Source of the DNA: a virus
DNA: 52,050 nucleotides
IMG/VR virus record: IMGVR_UViG_3300010412_000022
Span: 1 to 52,050 of that record
Direction: 5' to 3' (one strand)
Made by a program: the position numbers and the translations under genes. A model generated the notes under the pieces. It saw only the letters and a program-made list of their open reading frames with translations. It was not told where the DNA came from and ran no database searches. Positions 41,979 through 49,285 of this stretch are shown piece after piece (the stretch's first letter is position 1; each line of letters begins with the position of its first letter).

Positions 41979-42752
41979 ATGAGAATCATTTCAAAGTATC
42001 ACGATTATTATGATGGCGTTATGGCGCATGGCTTCGATGAAGACTGTGTGTTCCTTCGGAATGAAACCGAACTGTTTTATAAACGCGGTGATACCAGACT
42101 GAACAATTCTGTGTTGGGTCGGTTGATGCACGATAGCAGGTCTCATAATGGCATTGAACGTAGGGTATTGGTTGTTGGCTTTTGTGGCAAGATTTACCTT
42201 TGCTATCACCTGAAAGCCTATACCAGAGGCACGTTTAGCCTTAAAGAAGAAGAATACTGTTATAGTGCAGAAGCGGTCAGGAAGTTTGTTGAGCGTAACT
42301 GTGACAAGGATGATTATACCGGATACATGAAAGACAAGAGAGACTATCGCGGCATGATGGAATATGCACTGCGATTGGGTTATGAGTATACCGATTTTTA
42401 CAATGGGGCTGTCGAATACAATTTCCTGTCATTGAACAAGGATTGTATGTATAACTACTTCATTGACAACAAGGTTTCTTGGTTCGTGATGTACAAGACC
42501 TATGTGAATGGTGATTTGGGTCGTTGTACAAAAATGGTTCATCATCCGAAATTGGCTACATTCCAGTTTCAGAAGGTCTTTGACCCATACCAAGCCTATC
42601 AGGAAATCATGATGTTCTATACTGGCATCTTGGGCATTGGTGAACCAGCCATGGTTCAAATCAGTGACGAAGACATGCGTGACAAGAAGGGTTTCGATAA
42701 AAATTCTTTCAAGACAAGAAAGGGAACCCATCCTAACAGAAAGGCTAAATAG
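41979..42752 (+). CDS. Conserved phage protein of unknown function
   Basis: The 257-residue product starts MRIISKYHDYYDGVMAHGFDEDCVF, a pattern I recall from hypothetical proteins in several large myoviruses. It is rich in Tyr and aromatic residues, with a middle part YTGYMKDKRDYRGMMEYALRLG and a basic C-terminus. The stop codon TAG shares its G with the first base of tRNA-Met. No function can be assigned. Confidence 0.75.
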   Translation: MRIISKYHDYYDGVMAHGFDEDCVFLRNETELFYKRGDTRLNNSVLGRLMHDSRSHNGIERRVLVVGFCGKIYLCYHLKAYTRGTFSLKEEEYCYSAEAVRKFVERNCDKDDYTGYMKDKRDYRGMMEYALRLGYEYTDFYNGAVEYNFLSLNKDCMYNYFIDNKVSWFVMYKTYVNGDLGRCTKMVHHPKLATFQFQKVFDPYQAYQEIMMFYTGILGIGEPAMVQISDEDMRDKKGFDKNSFKTRKGTHPNRKAK

Positions 42753-42826
42753 GGTCTCTAGCATATTGGTAAATGCCCTCTGCTCATAACAGATAGATAA
42801 GGGTTCGATTCCCTTGAGACCCACCA
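42752..42826 (+). tRNA. tRNA-Met-type (CAT)
   Basis: Acceptor GGGTCTC/GAGACCC, anticodon arm CTCTG-CTCATAA-CAGAT, T arm AGGG-TTCGATT-CCCTT, A and CCA. CAT could serve Met or, if modified, Ile. It overlaps the stop of the upstream gene by one base. Confidence 0.9.
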
Positions 42827-42843
42827 CTATTCGAGGTAAAGCC

Positions 42844-43125
42844 ATGCAAAGGCGTTATACGATTGTTACTGCAATACACGATTACAAGTTTGAGGTTCGG
42901 GCTAGTAATGCCCACAAGACATTTCTTGGCAACATTATCATGGACATTGGTGGCAATTTTTACTTGTATGATTGTGTCGATGCCATACCAAGTTATGTCT
43001 TGCGAGAGATTGCCGACTTGATAGAGGAACTTGAAAGACAATTTGAGATACGACTGGATGAAGAAATTGCGCTTAGGGAAGCAATTCAATCAATAGAATC
43101 CATAAGTTTGGACTGTACAGACTAA
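42844..43125 (+). CDS. Small unknown protein
   Basis: ATG 42844 follows GAGGTAAAG. The 93-residue product (RRYTIVTAIHDYKFEV, then a DIGGNFYLYDCVD sheet and a C-terminal helix EIADLIEELERQFEIRLDEEIA) looks like a small alpha-beta protein. Its last codons contain the TTGGAC promoter of the next unit. Family unknown. Confidence 0.7.
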   Translation: MQRRYTIVTAIHDYKFEVRASNAHKTFLGNIIMDIGGNFYLYDCVDAIPSYVLREIADLIEELERQFEIRLDEEIALREAIQSIESISLDCTD

Positions 43126-43142
43126 ATAGCATAAACTATACT
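43108..43142 (+). promoter_or_regulatory. TTGGAC-class promoter before tRNA-His
   Basis: TTGGAC 43108-43113, TGTACA 43114-43119, 17 bases, TATACT 43137-43142. tRNA-His starts 19 bases downstream. The palindrome CTGTACAG is complete here. Confidence 0.7.
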
Positions 43143-43160
43143 GTAATTCAGAAAGTTAAT

Positions 43161-43238
43161 GGTGGCAGTAGTTCAGATGGTCAGAATACCAGAATGTGAA
43201 TCTGGTGGTCGTGGGTTCGAAGCCCACCTGTCACCCCA
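43161..43238 (+). tRNA. tRNA-His(GTG) with encoded G-1
   Basis: G at 43161 can pair with discriminator C43235, as required for tRNA-His. Acceptor GTGGCAG/CTGTCAC, anticodon loop ATGTGAA on stem CCAGA/TCTGG, T arm GTGGG-TTCGAAG-CCCAC, CCA encoded. Confidence 0.93.
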
Positions 43239-43268
43239 AAATTTTGTAACCGAAACCGGAGAATGAAG

Positions 43269-43655
43269 ATGGGTAAGAAAGCAAGTTTCAAGGGCAAGGG
43301 TTCATACGTTACTTACAAGGCACAAGCGAATTATGCCAAGAACAAGAAACGTACACTGACACAGCATTTGAAACAACAACCAAATGATGAACAGGCAACA
43401 AAGGCTCTTGGAAAAATTTCCATCACGCCTCCAAGGAAAACGCCAAAGGCTTCGAAGCGTTTGAATGCAATGCAGAAAATGTTCGCCAAGATTGACCGCC
43501 AGAGTGTAGCAAGAACAAGGGCAACACTCTATAAGGAAAAGAAATATCAGGAAGGGATGGCGATTCAATTCTGGTGGGAGGGCGTAAATCGTCGTGTACT
43601 CGAAGCGGAAGCCAAGAAAGGAAAGGCTAAGGAAACGCCAAGCCATAGCGTCTGA
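43269..43655 (+). CDS. Small basic unknown protein
   Basis: ATG 43269 is eight bases after CCGGAG; ATG 43263 is too close to it. The 128-residue product is very rich in Lys and Gln in its first half (KKASFKGKGSYVTYKAQANY) and ends EAEAKKGKAKETPSHSV. It may bind nucleic acid. No family is recognised. A G-rich hairpin (43667-43687) follows. Confidence 0.65.
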   Translation: MGKKASFKGKGSYVTYKAQANYAKNKKRTLTQHLKQQPNDEQATKALGKISITPPRKTPKASKRLNAMQKMFAKIDRQSVARTRATLYKEKKYQEGMAIQFWWEGVNRRVLEAEAKKGKAKETPSHSV

Positions 43656-43666
43656 TGGCATCACGG

Positions 43667-43687
43667 GGGGGAGTGCAATGCTCCCCC
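43667..43687 (+). other. GC-rich hairpin without T-run
   Basis: GGGGGAG and CTCCCCC form a 7-bp stem with a 7-base loop between two genes. There is no T-tract, so it may stabilise or process the mRNA rather than terminate it. Confidence 0.6.
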
Positions 43688-43709
43688 ACTCAAAACAAGA
43701 GGATTTATT

Positions 43710-43946
43710 ATGACTGATTTTGAAAGAGATTGTGTTGGAAACCGTTTGAAAGCAACCAGAACGGCACACATATTTGAAGTCGGGAATCGCTTGTTCCTCG
43801 ACGAATGGAATGAAATACATGAAGGTAATTTTGTGACCTTTGATGAAGCGGGTCTGTTCAATACGATACATGAAACGCTTGAAGAAGCTGAGGCGGCTTT
43901 AAGAGCCTACTGTCTGTCTCTTGATGGAAGAAACAGACCGAATTGA
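43710..43946 (+). CDS. Small unknown protein
   Basis: The 78-residue product has AAGAGG eight bases before ATG. It reads like a compact alpha-beta protein (TAHIFEVGNRLFLDEWNEIHEG, then a helix HETLEEAEAALRAYCLSL). No family is recognised. It sits between tRNA-His and tRNA-Asp. Confidence 0.7.
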   Translation: MTDFERDCVGNRLKATRTAHIFEVGNRLFLDEWNEIHEGNFVTFDEAGLFNTIHETLEEAEAALRAYCLSLDGRNRPN

Positions 43947-43954
43947 AGTTTAAT

Positions 43955-44031
43955 GGCACCATAGCTCAGTCTGGTAGAGCAACCGCCTGTCTAGTGGAAG
44001 GTCAGGGGTTCGAATCCCCTTGGTGTCGCCA
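43955..44031 (+). tRNA. tRNA-Asp(GTC)
   Basis: Acceptor GGCACCA/TGGTGTC, D stem GCTC/GAGC, anticodon loop CTGTCTA, T arm AGGGG-TTCGAAT-CCCCT, G and CCA. The anticodon stem has one A-A mismatch and one wobble. Confidence 0.9.
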
Positions 44032-44036
44032 ATAAT

Positions 44037-44114
44037 GCCGTAGTCGTCTAAATGGTCTAGGACCCCTGCCCTTCAAGTAGGATGATGCCGGTTCGAATCC
44101 GGTCTACGGTGCCA
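44037..44114 (+). tRNA. tRNA-Glu(TTC)
   Basis: Acceptor GCCGTAG/CTACGGT, anticodon arm CCTGC-CCTTCAA-GTAGG, T arm CCGG with TTCGAAT, G and CCA. Confidence 0.93.
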
Positions 44115-44129
44115 ATTAGGTATATTGTT

Positions 44130-44315
44130 ATGATGAAAACTATATCTGAAATGAAGGTCATTCCTATCACAAGAATGAGGCGCGAATTGACATCTATATT
44201 GAGGCGCGGTGAGACCGTTGCAGTTTCGGTTAATGGTGAAGTCAAATTTGTTTTGTGCCCAAGGAATACAGAAGAATTTGACATCATTGATGAAATTTAT
44301 GGTGAACCAAAATGA
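44130..44315 (+). CDS. Phd/YefM-like antitoxin-type DNA-binding protein
   Basis: ATG 44130 opens a 61-residue protein: SEMKVIPITRMRRELTSILRRGETVAVSVNGEVKFVLCPR. The pattern of an N-terminal strand, a helix with R-EL, then V-V--NG----VL is that of Phd/YefM antitoxins, which also act as repressors. The overlapping next gene does not resemble a Doc, RelE or YoeB toxin. It may be an orphan antitoxin that protects the phage from a host toxin, or a small repressor. Confidence 0.65.
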   Translation: MMKTISEMKVIPITRMRRELTSILRRGETVAVSVNGEVKFVLCPRNTEEFDIIDEIYGEPK

Positions 44316-44542
44316 TGCAAGAGCGCAAATTCAAGATGAAGCCAGATGGCTTGACCAAGAATTCGGATGGAACATTCGATATTGATTTGGAATCTGTCAA
44401 CGGCAAGGGTTATCCAGAAGGTTGGCTTTTGTGTTCAGAGAAGCCAGAAGAACTGGATATACCAGAAGGATATGAGATTGACCCAGATTCAACTCTGTTG
44501 GTCAACATGACATTCCATTTTGGTATAAGGAAAAAGTCATGA
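44312..44542 (+). CDS. Small unknown protein
   Basis: The 76-residue frame overlaps the antitoxin-like gene by four bases and the next gene by four. It has DGTFDIDLESVNGKGYPEGWLLCSEKPEEL and a sheet-like C-terminus. No domain is recognised; the tight overlaps indicate a single three-gene translational unit. Confidence 0.65.
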   Translation: MMQERKFKMKPDGLTKNSDGTFDIDLESVNGKGYPEGWLLCSEKPEELDIPEGYEIDPDSTLLVNMTFHFGIRKKS

Positions 44543-44832
44543 ACCATTTTGAATTGATGCCACAGGATTGGTACAAGAGAAGAACTCCAAAAGAGAAAAG
44601 GCGTGATGTTGATGTCTTTTCTATTGATGGATTTGAAAAGAAGGATGGACACTTTTGCACAATGTATGTCACATTCACCAATGGTGAGTTTGAAAAGATG
44701 AATGCAAGGGTGTGTATCAACGAGACCTATGAAATCCAGCCTGACGGTTCGGTGATTACTAAATACAATCACTGCTCAGTACAAGGTATCACGCCTTGGG
44801 GCGATTCAGTAATTGTAAAGTTGATTGAATGA
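44539..44832 (+). CDS. Small unknown protein
   Basis: The 97-residue frame overlaps the preceding stop (ATGA). The sequence MNHFELMPQDWYKRRTPKEKRRD, followed by a beta-rich part (CTMYVTFTNGEFEKM), gives no family. It is the third gene of the unit that starts with the antitoxin-like protein. Confidence 0.65.
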   Translation: MNHFELMPQDWYKRRTPKEKRRDVDVFSIDGFEKKDGHFCTMYVTFTNGEFEKMNARVCINETYEIQPDGSVITKYNHCSVQGITPWGDSVIVKLIE

Positions 44833-44856
44833 CTATTATATTAGTCAAAGATATAT

Positions 44857-44929
44857 GCGAGTGTAACTCAGTTGGTAGAGTCACTGCCTTCCAAGCAGAC
44901 GGTCGCAGGTTCGAACCCTGTCACTCGCT
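44857..44929 (+). tRNA. tRNA-Gly(TCC), CCA not encoded
   Basis: Acceptor GCGAGTG/CACTCGC, anticodon loop CTTCCAA on ACTGC/GCAGA, T arm GCAGG-TTCGAAC-CCTGT. Discriminator T is followed by CAT, unlike the other tRNAs here that encode CCA. Confidence 0.9.
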
Positions 44930-44938
44930 CATTCCATT

Positions 44939-45013
44939 GCTTTCGTAGTTCAGTCGGTAGAACACAGTCTTGGTAAGACTGAGGCATGGGTTCGATTCCC
45001 GTCTTAAGCACCA
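44939..45013 (+). tRNA. tRNA-Thr(GGT), imperfect acceptor
   Basis: Anticodon arm CAGTC-TTGGTAA-GACTG gives GGT; T arm ATGGG-TTCGATT-CCCGT; A and CCA encoded. The acceptor GCTTTCG/CTTAAGC has two mismatches, so its activity is uncertain. Confidence 0.8.
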
Positions 45014-45024
45014 TTTCCCGATTT

Positions 45025-45032
45025 GATAAATA
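45025..45032 (+). promoter_or_regulatory. Late promoter variant GATAAATA
   Basis: GATAAATA lies 25 bases before the start at 45057 and just before an AAAAGGGGG ribosome binding site. One base differs from the late consensus. Confidence 0.5.
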
Positions 45033-45056
45033 TGTTTATTAAAAGGGGGATACGAC

Positions 45057-45602
45057 ATGTCAAATATAACAATTTCAGAATATCCATCAACAACATTTTC
45101 CGGTGATTATTCTGCTATAACAAAACTATATAATTCAACTATGGGTTCTCTTGATAACCCACTGCCATGGATAATTATTGTTGCATATCAGGATAGAACC
45201 ACAAAACTGAACTTTTCAACGGAAGTAAGAAGGGATGAAGTCTATGACTTGTTTGTGGCTTCTGGTGGAAATACCAGTGTTGGTGGACATGAAATGTCTG
45301 GGTTTTCTTCTGGAGAAAACGTGAACGGAAAATATATTGCTTGGTATGATACCCAAGGCAATCCCGTCATGATATTACAATATAATCCAAATTATGACAC
45401 AAGAGTCGATGGCGCAACAGTGACCTTCCCCATAGCATTCCCAGATACAAATTATTTTGGGTGGCATGAAACTACTGTAGAACATGCTCATAGTTGGATA
45501 AACAAGACGACCACAACCGCACAACTCAAAAACCGAGATAGTTCTGGGGCATTTATAGCCACCGCAAGTTCTTGGGCGTTAATGTGGGTAAGAGGAAGTT
45601 AA
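45057..45602 (+). CDS. Probable late virion-associated protein
   Basis: This 181-residue, beta-rich protein (PLPWIIIVAYQDRTTKLNFS, NVNGKYIAWYDTQGNPVMILQYNP, a WALMWVRGS end) has no charged helices and looks like an appendage or decoration protein. A late-type promoter upstream fits. No family is recognised. Confidence 0.65.
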   Translation: MSNITISEYPSTTFSGDYSAITKLYNSTMGSLDNPLPWIIIVAYQDRTTKLNFSTEVRRDEVYDLFVASGGNTSVGGHEMSGFSSGENVNGKYIAWYDTQGNPVMILQYNPNYDTRVDGATVTFPIAFPDTNYFGWHETTVEHAHSWINKTTTTAQLKNRDSSGAFIATASSWALMWVRGS

Positions 45603-45605
45603 TGA

Positions 45606-46454
45606 ATGAAGACATTTAACCAGTTCTCACAGACCCATGTATTGACCGAGGGAATCATTGTGCATGGCAATGAACTTGCTGCCTATGTTCTTGTGTTAGC
45701 CGAACAGTACAAAAAACTTCCGACATTCGAAGCCGATGAAGCATGGCGTTGGAGGAAGCTGGTCGAACAGGCACAGAAACTTTTGCCAAGGATTCTGTCA
45801 AAGGTCGAGGTGGAATACACCGAAGAAGACCCTTACAGGAATGAGCAGGAAATGGTGTTTGACATCATCAAGAACAAACGCCTGAAAATTTTCAAGTCTC
45901 AGGGCAACACACATCCCGGACTTAGTGATGCTGAAAACGATGTGCTGAGAACTGAGCATGACTTCTTTGGTCACTATGCTCCAAACTCAACAGAGTTCAA
46001 GGCATTCCTGAAAGACAGTGGCATTGACCTGAATGCACAGGATGTCAAGAAGAAAATCAAGGAATTCAGGTTTAACAAGAACAGCTTCACTGTCAGGGGT
46101 GAAATGAGTGCCTACCTGAATCATACCAAGATTGCCAAGCCGGAAATCATTCCTGCCTTGTTTACTGAGGTTGTTGGTCAGGTTGCAGTTTTCTTTGCGA
46201 CAAACAACTTCACCAACAACAAGGTGGCGGTCTTCAAGGGGGTGGACTTCAAGAATGTTGGGCGCTTTACTGACCCGAAACTGGAAGCCAGAAAGCAGGA
46301 AATCCTGAAAGACCTGAACAACCCAGACGTGCTGGAAATCCGATTGATTGGATACCCCCCAATGAAGAAGTCGAAGATACGCTGGGATTTATTAAGCCGT
46401 GGCGAAGGTCTGGCACACAAGGAAGCAAAAGGAATTATCAATCCAAATAAATAA
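45606..46454 (+). CDS. Conserved phage protein with RTEHDFFGHY motif
   Basis: The 282-residue product has the segments DVLRTEHDFFGHYAPNS (about residues 112-130), RGEMSAYLNHTKIAKPEIIPALFTEVVGQVA (about 162-195) and a basic C-terminus. I recall this combination from conserved hypothetical proteins of large myoviruses. The conserved H, D, E and H residues could form a metal site, but no family function is known to me. Confidence 0.7.
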   Translation: MKTFNQFSQTHVLTEGIIVHGNELAAYVLVLAEQYKKLPTFEADEAWRWRKLVEQAQKLLPRILSKVEVEYTEEDPYRNEQEMVFDIIKNKRLKIFKSQGNTHPGLSDAENDVLRTEHDFFGHYAPNSTEFKAFLKDSGIDLNAQDVKKKIKEFRFNKNSFTVRGEMSAYLNHTKIAKPEIIPALFTEVVGQVAVFFATNNFTNNKVAVFKGVDFKNVGRFTDPKLEARKQEILKDLNNPDVLEIRLIGYPPMKKSKIRWDLLSRGEGLAHKEAKGIINPNK

Positions 46455-46456
46455 GT

Positions 46457-46499
46457 TTGGACTGTACAGATGGGTGAGTATGCATATATACTTACTCAC
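46457..46499 (+). promoter_or_regulatory. TTGGAC-class promoter for tRNA-Trp and the tmRNA
   Basis: TTGGAC 46457-46462, TGTACA, 18 bases, TATACT 46487-46492. GTGAGTA (46474-46480) and TACTCAC (46493-46499) flank the -10. tRNA-Trp starts 20 bases downstream. Confidence 0.75.
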
Positions 46500-46511
46500 A
46501 TGAAAGACAAT

Positions 46512-46586
46512 ATCTCGCTGGTGTTAATGGTAGCATGACGGTCTCCAAAACCGTTGGTTAAGGTTCAAATCCTTAGCGGGATGCCA
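46512..46586 (+). tRNA. tRNA-Trp(CCA)
   Basis: Acceptor ATCTCGC/GCGGGAT, anticodon arm ACGGT-CTCCAAA-ACCGT, T arm AAGG-TTCAAAT-CCTT, G and CCA. Confidence 0.9.
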
Positions 46587-46591
46587 AATAT

Positions 46592-46876
46592 GGTCGTATG
46601 AAGCAGATATAACTATCGGAAGACGGCGGTTCGAGTCCGCCCATGTCCACCAAAAGCATTTTCTATGAGAGTTCTTTTGATGGGCATGATTAGGTTTCGA
46701 TTCGGATGGAAGTTGAAGCAGACGACTCGGCAAGGTGAAAGCCGTTAGGATTGGGGGTTCCCAGTCAAAGAAGCAAAAAACGTAAATGCAAACGACAGTG
46801 CATACAACCAAGTAACTGCTTTGGCAGCTTAAGGCTTGGCGGGGATTGAGTATCCTTGCAATCCAACATACTCACT
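46592..46876 (+). ncRNA. ssrA: Circularly permuted (two-piece) tmRNA
   Basis: The 3' piece comes first: T arm GGCGG-TTCGAGT-CCGCC (46625-46641), then CATGTCC, A and CCA (to 46652). After 29 bases the 5' piece starts with GGGCATG (46682-46688), which pairs fully with CATGTCC, followed by ATTAGGTTTCGATTC as in tmRNA 5' ends. A tag frame at 46773-46832 reads AKNVNANDSAYNQVTALAA and stop; the ALAA end is typical of tmRNA tags. A hairpin GATTGGG/CCCAGTC lies where pseudoknot 1 is expected. A terminator follows. Exact piece ends are approximate. Confidence 0.85.
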
Positions 46877-46898
46877 GGTTCCCTTCGGGGAACCTTTT
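46877..46898 (+). terminator. Rho-independent terminator after the tmRNA
   Basis: GGTTCCC and GGGAACC enclose a TTCG tetraloop and are followed by T4. It ends the tRNA-Trp and tmRNA unit. Confidence 0.9.
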
Positions 46899-46901
46899 AA
46901 T

Positions 46902-46979
46902 TGCGAGGTACAATCAGTGGTAGATGGTTAGTCTCATAAGCTAACGGTCGTGCGGTTCGATTCCCACCCTTCGCATCCA
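46902..46979 (+). tRNA. tRNA-Met-type (CAT)
   Basis: Acceptor TGCGAGG/CTTCGCA, anticodon arm TTAGT-CTCATAA-GCTAA, T loop TTCGATT; the T stem needs a bulged C (46953). Discriminator T, CCA encoded. It starts three bases after the terminator. Confidence 0.8.
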
Positions 46980-46985
46980 GATTTC

Positions 46986-47062
46986 GGGCACTTGGCAGAT
47001 TGGAATAATGCCTTGGATTGCAAACCCAAAGTTCGTGGGTTCGATTCCCACAGTGCCCTCCA
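46986..47062 (+). tRNA. tRNA-Cys(GCA)
   Basis: Acceptor GGGCACT/AGTGCCC, anticodon loop TTGCAAA on TTGGA/CCCAA (one A-C), T arm GTGGG-TTCGATT-CCCAC, T and CCA. Confidence 0.9.
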
Positions 47063-47096
47063 ATTCAGGATGCATAGATAGTGATGTAAAGTTTTT

Positions 47097-47172
47097 CTCC
47101 GTATAGCTCAATTGGTAGAGCGTTTGCTTTGGGAGCATAAGGTTGGGAGTTCGAGCCTCTCTACGGAGACCA
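47097..47172 (+). tRNA. tRNA-Pro(TGG)
   Basis: Acceptor CTCCGTA/TACGGAG, D stem GCTC/GAGC, anticodon loop TTTGGGA, T arm with TTCGAGC, A and CCA. The anticodon stem has one T-T mismatch. Confidence 0.9.
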
Positions 47173-47177
47173 AATAT

Positions 47178-47254
47178 GGATGCGTAGTTCAATTGGTAGA
47201 ATGCTGTTCTCATAAGGCAGACGCTTGATGGTTCGAATCCATCCGCATCCACCA
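47178..47254 (+). tRNA. tRNA-Met-type (CAT)
   Basis: Acceptor GGATGCG/CGCATCC, D stem GTTC/GAAT, anticodon arm CTGTT-CTCATAA-GGCAG, T arm GATGG-TTCGAAT-CCATC, A and CCA. It is the third CAT tRNA; one of them may read AUA. Confidence 0.92.
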
Positions 47255-47276
47255 AAATATGTACAGGTGTATTATA

Positions 47277-47510
47277 ATGGCAAAAATCAAAAACGATGTC
47301 TATATCTGGTTAATCGGTCTTCTAATCTTCTGTTCAATTCCGATGGGAATGGTCATTGCTTCTGGTGTTCTGTGTTTTCTAGGAAACCCTAACTGGTATT
47401 GGTTCCTTCTTTCTGGTGTTATCGTGTCTCTTGGTGTTCGTGTACACTATGCCGATATGAATGTTGATGATGAAGAAGATGGGGAAGACACTAATGTTAG
47501 CGGCAATTGA
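47277..47510 (+). CDS. Small two-helix membrane protein
   Basis: ATG 47277 lies 7 bases after CAGGTG. The 77-residue product has two hydrophobic segments, residues 9-36 (VYIWLIGLLIFCSIPMGMVI at its core) and 41-57 (WYWFLLSGVIVSLGVRV), and an acidic tail. Its function is unknown; membrane location is clear. Confidence 0.7.
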   Translation: MAKIKNDVYIWLIGLLIFCSIPMGMVIASGVLCFLGNPNWYWFLLSGVIVSLGVRVHYADMNVDDEEDGEDTNVSGN

Positions 47511-47673
47511 ATTCAATCAAAAGACATACAAGTCAGCAAGGCGTTACCTGAAGCAGTATCATCCAAAGGTCTGGGTGACCATGGATGAAAACGATGCCTA
47601 TACTGTCATTGTTACTGCGATGGATTATTATGAAAAGTCGAGAACACTCAAACATACTCCGAGACGTGACTGA
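47494..47673 (+). CDS. Small unknown protein
   Basis: ATG 47494 is chosen because GGGGAAG lies seven bases upstream; longer starts lie within the previous gene. The 59-residue product (EFNQKTYKSARRYLKQYHPKVW) overlaps both neighbours. The family is unknown. Confidence 0.6.
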   Translation: MLAAIEFNQKTYKSARRYLKQYHPKVWVTMDENDAYTVIVTAMDYYEKSRTLKHTPRRD

Positions 47674-48311
47674 TGAAACTTGAAAAACTTTGTGATGGTG
47701 TTTATAACATTGTGTTTGATACGCAATATGAATTGACATCCACCATGCTGAGAGTTCAGGAATACTACGAATCGCCCTATGAAGAAATTCGAGGAAAGTA
47801 TTTTGAGTTGCAGGACTTTATTGACCTGTATTCAAAAGACCACGATGGCTTTACCTATTACACTGACTGGTCTGGTTTCAATGTTCCGGCATGGGTCGTG
47901 AAAGATTTTTTCACATTCCCTTCCTTCTCGAAAAAGGAACTGGCACTGAAAGCCTTGGTCGATACCATCGAAGATGGTGATTATTACCTGATAGCGTCAT
48001 CGAAGGAATCTGGTAGCAATGTGCATAACCATGAATTGGCACATGCGTTTTTCTATTTGTCTGAAACCTATAGAAACCACATGAGAAGACTGGTCAGAAC
48101 ATTCAATGGTTCAAAAGACATGCGTGATGACTTGGCTTCGATGGGTTATTGTAAAGAAGTCATGACTGACGAAATACAGGCTTATCTTGCCACAAGCTCT
48201 TTGTTGGACTTCAACGGATGGAAATTTATCCAGAACAAGCCAGACATAGAACATATGATAAAGTTTCAGTCATTTTTCAGAGACTTCAATATATTAAAGG
48301 CGATTACCTAA
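47673..48311 (+). CDS. HExxH-motif protein, possible zinc metalloprotease
   Basis: The 212-residue product contains NHELAHAFFYLSETYR with H120, E121 and H124, the zinc-binding HExxH pattern. A third ligand may lie among the acidic residues near MTDEIQAYLATS (about residues 163-175). I recall conserved phage hypotheticals of this type, but no proven substrate. The start overlaps the stop of the preceding gene. Confidence 0.7.
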   Translation: MKLEKLCDGVYNIVFDTQYELTSTMLRVQEYYESPYEEIRGKYFELQDFIDLYSKDHDGFTYYTDWSGFNVPAWVVKDFFTFPSFSKKELALKALVDTIEDGDYYLIASSKESGSNVHNHELAHAFFYLSETYRNHMRRLVRTFNGSKDMRDDLASMGYCKEVMTDEIQAYLATSSLLDFNGWKFIQNKPDIEHMIKFQSFFRDFNILKAIT

Positions 48312-48312
48312 A

Positions 48313-48912
48313 ATGGTGTCAATTATCATATCCGCGTTTTTACATGTATGTGATTTGGTGACACTGAAACTGAATCCGAATCTGCGTGGTGCATGGTGGA
48401 TTGAGAAACACAGGGAATTGAAAGAGAAGCGCGGTTCATGGGATTTTGGTTTTATTGGTGACAGCCATGCAATGAATATGCCATTCGATAGCCGAGTAAT
48501 CAATCTTGGTATTGGTGGTGATGAAACCTATGATATTGAGTGGCGTATCAAACATGGTGCATTGAAAGGAAAGAAAATCAAGACCCTGTATTTGTCTTGT
48601 GGTGCCAATGATATCATTCACAAGAAGGGCAGTGCTGAATCCATAGCCTACCATGTCATGAAGTTATATTGGCTTTTAGATGAACAGCCTGAGATTGAAA
48701 ATGTGGTTCTGGTCAAGATACCAGAGGCAAAAGATAACGTCATATATAATGGAACGGTGTCGAATGTCAATTTGTTTACAATGGTTCCTGAATATTATGA
48801 AGTGAACCCTGTCGACTATAGACCAGACGGTTTACATCTTGGTGCCGAGACCTATACAAAATTTTTAAGCGATATGATTGTGGGGAATTACTATGCAACA
48901 AAAGGCAAATGA
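48313..48912 (+). CDS. SGNH/GDSL-type hydrolase
   Basis: The 199-residue product shows the four SGNH blocks: GDSHAM (S51), LGIGGDE (G69), GAND (N99) and PDGLHL (D172, H175). The N-terminus (VSIIISAFLHVCDLVTL) is hydrophobic and could anchor the protein. Such enzymes remove acyl groups from lipids or surface sugars. Its 3' end overlaps the next gene by 20 bases. Confidence 0.85.
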   Translation: MVSIIISAFLHVCDLVTLKLNPNLRGAWWIEKHRELKEKRGSWDFGFIGDSHAMNMPFDSRVINLGIGGDETYDIEWRIKHGALKGKKIKTLYLSCGANDIIHKKGSAESIAYHVMKLYWLLDEQPEIENVVLVKIPEAKDNVIYNGTVSNVNLFTMVPEYYEVNPVDYRPDGLHLGAETYTKFLSDMIVGNYYATKGK

Positions 48913-49285
48913 ACAGGCATTACAGAGGCTACAGGAAGTAAAGACCAATGACACATTGCAGTCATTACTGACAAAAAAGGAAAAGATTGTTCGAAACCAC
49001 ATGTCTACCATAGAGACAGAGATTGCCAAGTGTTTGGCTGAATTGCGATTTGAGCAATGTGACAGTGTTACTGGCGAAATGGTTCGTATGCTTTCTGCTA
49101 TTGTGGTAAGTTCAATCGAGCGTTTTATCGATTTGCCGGAAGACAAGGAAATGATGCTTGCTGTCATCAAGGAGAATATCGATTCTCTCTATGCTTACAT
49201 GAGACAGCAAGAGGCAATGGCAGCAAGGTCTTCGGAGATACACCAAAAAATAGCCGAGGCAGAATCTGACGATGGGCAACTATAA
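48893..49285 (+). CDS. Helical unknown protein
   Basis: ATG 48893 follows GTGGGGAATT. The 130-residue product is a charged, almost all-helical protein (NEQALQRLQEVKTNDTLQSL, then KEKIVRNHMSTIETEIAKCL), probably oligomeric. The family is unknown. It overlaps both neighbours and thus belongs to one translational unit with the hydrolase and the nuclease-like gene. Confidence 0.7.
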   Translation: MQQKANEQALQRLQEVKTNDTLQSLLTKKEKIVRNHMSTIETEIAKCLAELRFEQCDSVTGEMVRMLSAIVVSSIERFIDLPEDKEMMLAVIKENIDSLYAYMRQQEAMAARSSEIHQKIAEAESDDGQL

